Of a DNA stretch of 25,431 nucleotides, positions 23,455-25,431 are shown piece after piece. Source of the DNA: JBPCIX01 sp051005875. Lineage in GTDB: Bacteria; Actinomycetota; CADDZG01; JAHWKV01. Location: positions 1-25,431 of the forward strand of contig JBPCIX010000029.1 in assembly GCA_051005875.1 (NCBI GenBank), written 5' to 3'. The position numbers and the translations under genes are program-made. The notes beneath the pieces were generated by a model that was given only the letters and a program-made list of their open reading frames with translations, had not been told where the DNA came from and did no database searches. Every line of letters starts with the position of its first letter. Position 1 is the stretch's first letter.

Positions 23455-24933
23455 CTACTCCTGTTCCGGCGCTTTTTCAAGCCCCTCAAGGTCGTTTTCC
23501 GCAGCCCCGGCGGGGGCGTCGGTGTCGTCTTCCGGCGCCTTTTCGGACCCCTCGCTTAATGCCGGGGCAACCGGGCTACCGTCGTGTTCTGTTATTTCGG
23601 AATGCTCGACTAGAAAGTCGAGCGCCTTGCGTCGAAGGATATCACCGGCCAGAACATTGGCCCGCCCGGATTCCTGAAGTTCCTTCAAAAGCTCCTCGGG
23701 CGCCTGGCCTGACTGGCGAGCGTGGGCGGCGACCTCGAATGCGATGTCTTGATTACCGACTTCGAGTCCCTCGGCTTTGGCTATCGCCTCGAGTAAAAGA
23801 TCGGCCGCAACGGTAGCGTTCGCGGCTTCGCGGGCGCCCTTGACCAATTCCTCTTCCGAAGAGTCGTTAGCCTTCAGATACTGATCCAATGTGAGGCCCG
23901 CCCTTTCGAGTTCACGGATAAGGCGCGACAAACGTGCTTCGGTTTCTCTTTGCAGCAGTGAATCCGGAATGGGAATCTCAACGCCGTCGACCAATTCCTC
24001 GACGATCTGGTTTTGAACTTCCAGATCAGCCTGATACTTCTTCACCGATTCAATACGGGTACGAAGCTCTGCTTTCAATTCATCAAGGGTGTCGAATTCT
24101 GATGCCATCTTTGCGAACTCGTCGTCGGCGTCGGGAAGCTTTTTGGCCTGCACCTCCTTCACAACCACCTGAAAGGTCGCTTCTGCCGACAAATCAGCGG
24201 AGGTGGACTGTGGTCCGGGAACAACAAGTCCGCTCGGCGTAGTGGTCTCGGCCCCCTGGGCCGGGGTGGGATCCTCGGCCATCTTAGAGTTGAACTTCAC
24301 AATGTCGCCTGCTTTTTTTCCTTCCAGCTCATCATCTAGCTCGGCAACGAAACTGGCCGAGCCGATCTCGTAGACCAGGTCAGAAGTGCTCAGCTCTTCA
24401 ATCTTTTCACCGTGGCGTGTGCCGAAAACATCCATCGTTACGAAGTCACCCCTGGTCGCGTAGCGAGTAACAGATTCCAGGGTTCCGAACTGCTCTCTCA
24501 GACGGTCGAGTTGGGCGGCGACATCTTCATCGGTGGCCTTCCATTCGGGACGCTTGATTTTGAGTCCCTGGTAGTCGGGGAGCTTGAATTCGGGACGCAC
24601 TTCAACTGTGGCGATGAAATTGAGGGGCTCACCAACCTCAAAGCTGGTCACCTCAATTTCGGGCTGGGTAAGGGGACTCAGAGATTCTTCCGTTGCTGCC
24701 TGAGCGTAGAAAGTCGGAAGTGCATCGCGCAAGACCTCGTCTTTGATCGTATCTTTGCCGATGCGGCTTTCGATGACCGCTTTGGGCGCCTTTCCGGGTC
24801 GAAAGCCGGGGATCTTGACTTCGCGAGCAAGGCGCTTGAGTGCCGCCTGGTAAACCGGTTCGACTTCCTCGGGCGAGACCGCGACGGTCAGCTTGCGCTT
24901 GGTAGGGCTTTCAGGCGCGACGGTAGTTTGCAT
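23455..24933 (-). CDS. tig: Trigger factor
   Basis: Trigger factor is the ribosome-bound chaperone that meets nascent chains at the exit tunnel. The 492-residue product has the ribosome-binding motif GFRPGKAP (about 43-50) in its N-terminal domain, a FKBP-type prolyl-isomerase domain (about 155-265) and the helical C-terminal chaperone domain. It is longer than the E. coli protein (432). Extra material is a Pro/Thr/Ser-rich insertion in the isomerase domain (near PTPAQGAETTTPSG) and an acidic, Ala/Glu-rich tail after about 445 (EGSEKAPEDDTD... EKAPEQE). The start is ATG at 24933, close behind a putative promoter; no strong ribosome site is visible. It heads the tig-clpP-clpX run. Confidence 0.96.
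   Translation of the reverse strand: MQTTVAPESPTKRKLTVAVSPEEVEPVYQAALKRLAREVKIPGFRPGKAPKAVIESRIGKDTIKDEVLRDALPTFYAQAATEESLSPLTQPEIEVTSFEVGEPLNFIATVEVRPEFKLPDYQGLKIKRPEWKATDEDVAAQLDRLREQFGTLESVTRYATRGDFVTMDVFGTRHGEKIEELSTSDLVYEIGSASFVAELDDELEGKKAGDIVKFNSKMAEDPTPAQGAETTTPSGLVVPGPQSTSADLSAEATFQVVVKEVQAKKLPDADDEFAKMASEFDTLDELKAELRTRIESVKKYQADLEVQNQIVEELVDGVEIPIPDSLLQRETEARLSRLIRELERAGLTLDQYLKANDSSEEELVKGAREAANATVAADLLLEAIAKAEGLEVGNQDIAFEVAAHARQSGQAPEELLKELQESGRANVLAGDILRRKALDFLVEHSEITEHDGSPVAPALSEGSEKAPEDDTDAPAGAAENDLEGLEKAPEQE
23458..23462 (-). promoter_or_regulatory. Shine-Dalgarno site of clpP inside the tig 3' end
   Basis: AGGAG on the minus strand, 5 bases before the clpP ATG and overlapping the last tig codons, which favours coupled expression of the two genes. 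Confidence 0.7.
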
Positions 24934-24974
24934 GAGTGCTCGGCATCGTAACCTGATTCAGGCCACTAGCACTC
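24934..24974 (-). promoter_or_regulatory. Candidate tig promoter/operator with inverted GAGTGCT half-sites
   Basis: GAGTGCT (24934-24940) and AGCACTC (24968-24974) form a perfect 7-bp inverted repeat that ends at the tig ATG. Between them are a -10-like TACGAT on the minus strand (24945-24950) and an 11-base palindrome, CCTGATTCAGG (24952-24962). The half-sites equal the arms of the HrcA operator CIRCE, but in the opposite order and with 27 rather than 9 bases between. No clear -35 is seen; the distal half-site falls where it would be. Confidence 0.4.
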
Positions 24975-25058
24975 GCACCGTTGGCGGAATTACATAGACG
25001 GGCTGCTGGACGGTGAATCCTGCGCCCGTGATTGTGACTTGATGTGTTGTTGTAGTCG

Positions 25059-25132
25059 TGCGCCCGGAGGGACTCGAACCCCCAGCCTGCCGGGTAGAAG
25101 CCGGCTGCTCTGTCCAGTTGAGCTACGAGCGC
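25059..25132 (-). tRNA. tRNA-Arg, anticodon TCT
   Basis: A full 74-base cloverleaf reads on the minus strand from 25132: acceptor GCGCTCG/CGGGCGC (one G-T pair), D arm GCTC/GAGC, anticodon stem GCCGG/CCGGC with loop CTTCTAC (anticodon TCT, reads AGA), T arm GGGGG/CCCTC with TTCGAGT, and discriminator A. No CCA is encoded. A weak -35/-10 pair (TTGGCC, 17 bases, ACAATT) lies just upstream. Confidence 0.97.
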
Positions 25133-25230
25133 AAATGAATTGTTTCTGAATTCAGTTTAAGGCCAAGGCTTTCGTCGAACTCGAATCCATAACGCGGCGG
25201 GTCGATATTTTCGCCTATCCTTAAAATGTA

Positions 25231-25305
25231 CGGGATGTAGCGCAGTTTGGTCAGCGCGCGGCGTTTGGGACGCTGAGGCCGTCGGTTCGAATCCGGCCAT
25301 CCCGA
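25231..25305 (+). tRNA. tRNA-Pro, anticodon TGG
   Basis: A full 75-base cloverleaf reads on the plus strand: acceptor CGGGATG/CATCCCG, D arm GCGC/GCGC, anticodon stem CGGCG/CGCTG with loop TTTGGGA (anticodon TGG, reads CCA and other Pro codons), T arm GTCGG/CCGGC with TTCGAAT, and discriminator A. No CCA is encoded. It is divergent from tRNA-Arg across 98 bases in which I see no strong promoter for this gene. Confidence 0.97.
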
Positions 25306-25316
25306 CTTTAAATTTT

Positions 25317-25430
25317 TCACGTTTGCACCCGTAGCCTGTTCACGTTTGAGCCGGTGAGCAAGATAAAGGGATCGCGTCGGCCGTCTTTGGGGTCTGGTAA
25401 ACCCCGGGGCTCACCGGAGTCTTGATTTAG
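25317..25430 (-). CDS. Possible 3' end of an unidentified minus-strand gene (5' end outside the window)
   Basis: An open frame of 37 codons runs in from the right edge and stops at a TGA (25317-25319), 11 bases past the tRNA-Pro 3' end. The residues are protein-like (DPKDGRRDPFILLTGSNVNRLRVQT at the end) but match no family I know. A stretch this short can stay open by chance, and the same DNA holds a 9-bp inverted repeat, so it may be non-coding. Confidence 0.3.
   Translation of the reverse strand, partial: LNQDSGEPRGLPDPKDGRRDPFILLTGSNVNRLRVQT
25351..25417. other. Nested inverted repeats near the right edge
   Basis: CCGGTGAGC (25351-25359) and GCTCACCGG (25409-25417) are perfect 9-bp complements; inside them GGGGT (25389-25393) pairs with ACCCC (25401-25405). 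This could fold as one branched RNA. A direct repeat TTCACGTTTG (25316-25325 and 25339-25348) lies just to the left. Confidence 0.4.
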
Positions 25431-25431
25431 A

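Noticed and set aside
25123..25320. 65-residue minus-strand frame containing GWPDSNRRP
   Set aside because: It is antisense to tRNA-Pro, and the GWPDSNRRP string is the well-known false translation of a tRNA complement. It also runs into tRNA-Arg.

Overview
The window reads as a chromosomal housekeeping region of an actinobacterium (Actinomycetota), probably outside the mycobacterial group because it keeps a full mreBCD set. The evidence is gene order: tig-clpP-clpX-valS-folC-ndk-mreBCD-mrdA-rodA-rng-rplU-rpmA-obgE-proB-proA and then nadD-rsfS, the backbone seen in Streptomyces and other Actinomycetota. Other supports are frequent GTG/TTG starts, tRNA genes without an encoded CCA, an actinobacterial-type RNase E/G and a ClpX that begins like other actinobacterial ClpX proteins. 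I cannot name the class or genus.

Layout, left to right. Positions 2-109 hold the 3' end of a plus-strand gene of unknown function. From 147 to 2291 a minus-strand cluster reads PH-domain membrane protein, nadD, rsfS and a small arginine-rich protein. A DUF192 lipoprotein gene (2302-2826, plus) is divergent from the PH-domain gene and abuts zwf (2827-4284, minus) stop to stop. A small unknown plus-strand gene (4326-4694) is divergent from zwf. From 4759 to 24933 everything is on the minus strand: tig, clpP and clpX (protein folding and proteolysis); valS, folC and ndk (translation, folate, nucleotides); mreB, mreC, mreD, mrdA and rodA (rod-shape cell-wall synthesis); rng, rplU, rpmA and obgE (RNA processing and ribosome assembly); proB and proA (proline). 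Many of these genes are joined by 1-4 base overlaps, so translational coupling is likely. At the right end are divergent tRNA-Arg(TCT) and tRNA-Pro(TGG) genes and an incomplete protein-like frame running off the edge.

No stretch longer than about 130 bases lacks a gene, RNA gene or described element. I see no CRISPR array, IS element, prophage, toxin-antitoxin or defence system, and nothing that is clearly a new multi-gene system. The items most worth a second look are small: an inverted repeat with CIRCE-type half-sites around the putative tig promoter; a 13-bp palindrome between the divergent PH-domain and DUF192 genes; short tandem repeats at the mreC stop codon, in the clpP-clpX gap and inside rplU; hairpins between mreB and mreC; two small uncharacterised proteins; and the tRNA-flanked right edge.
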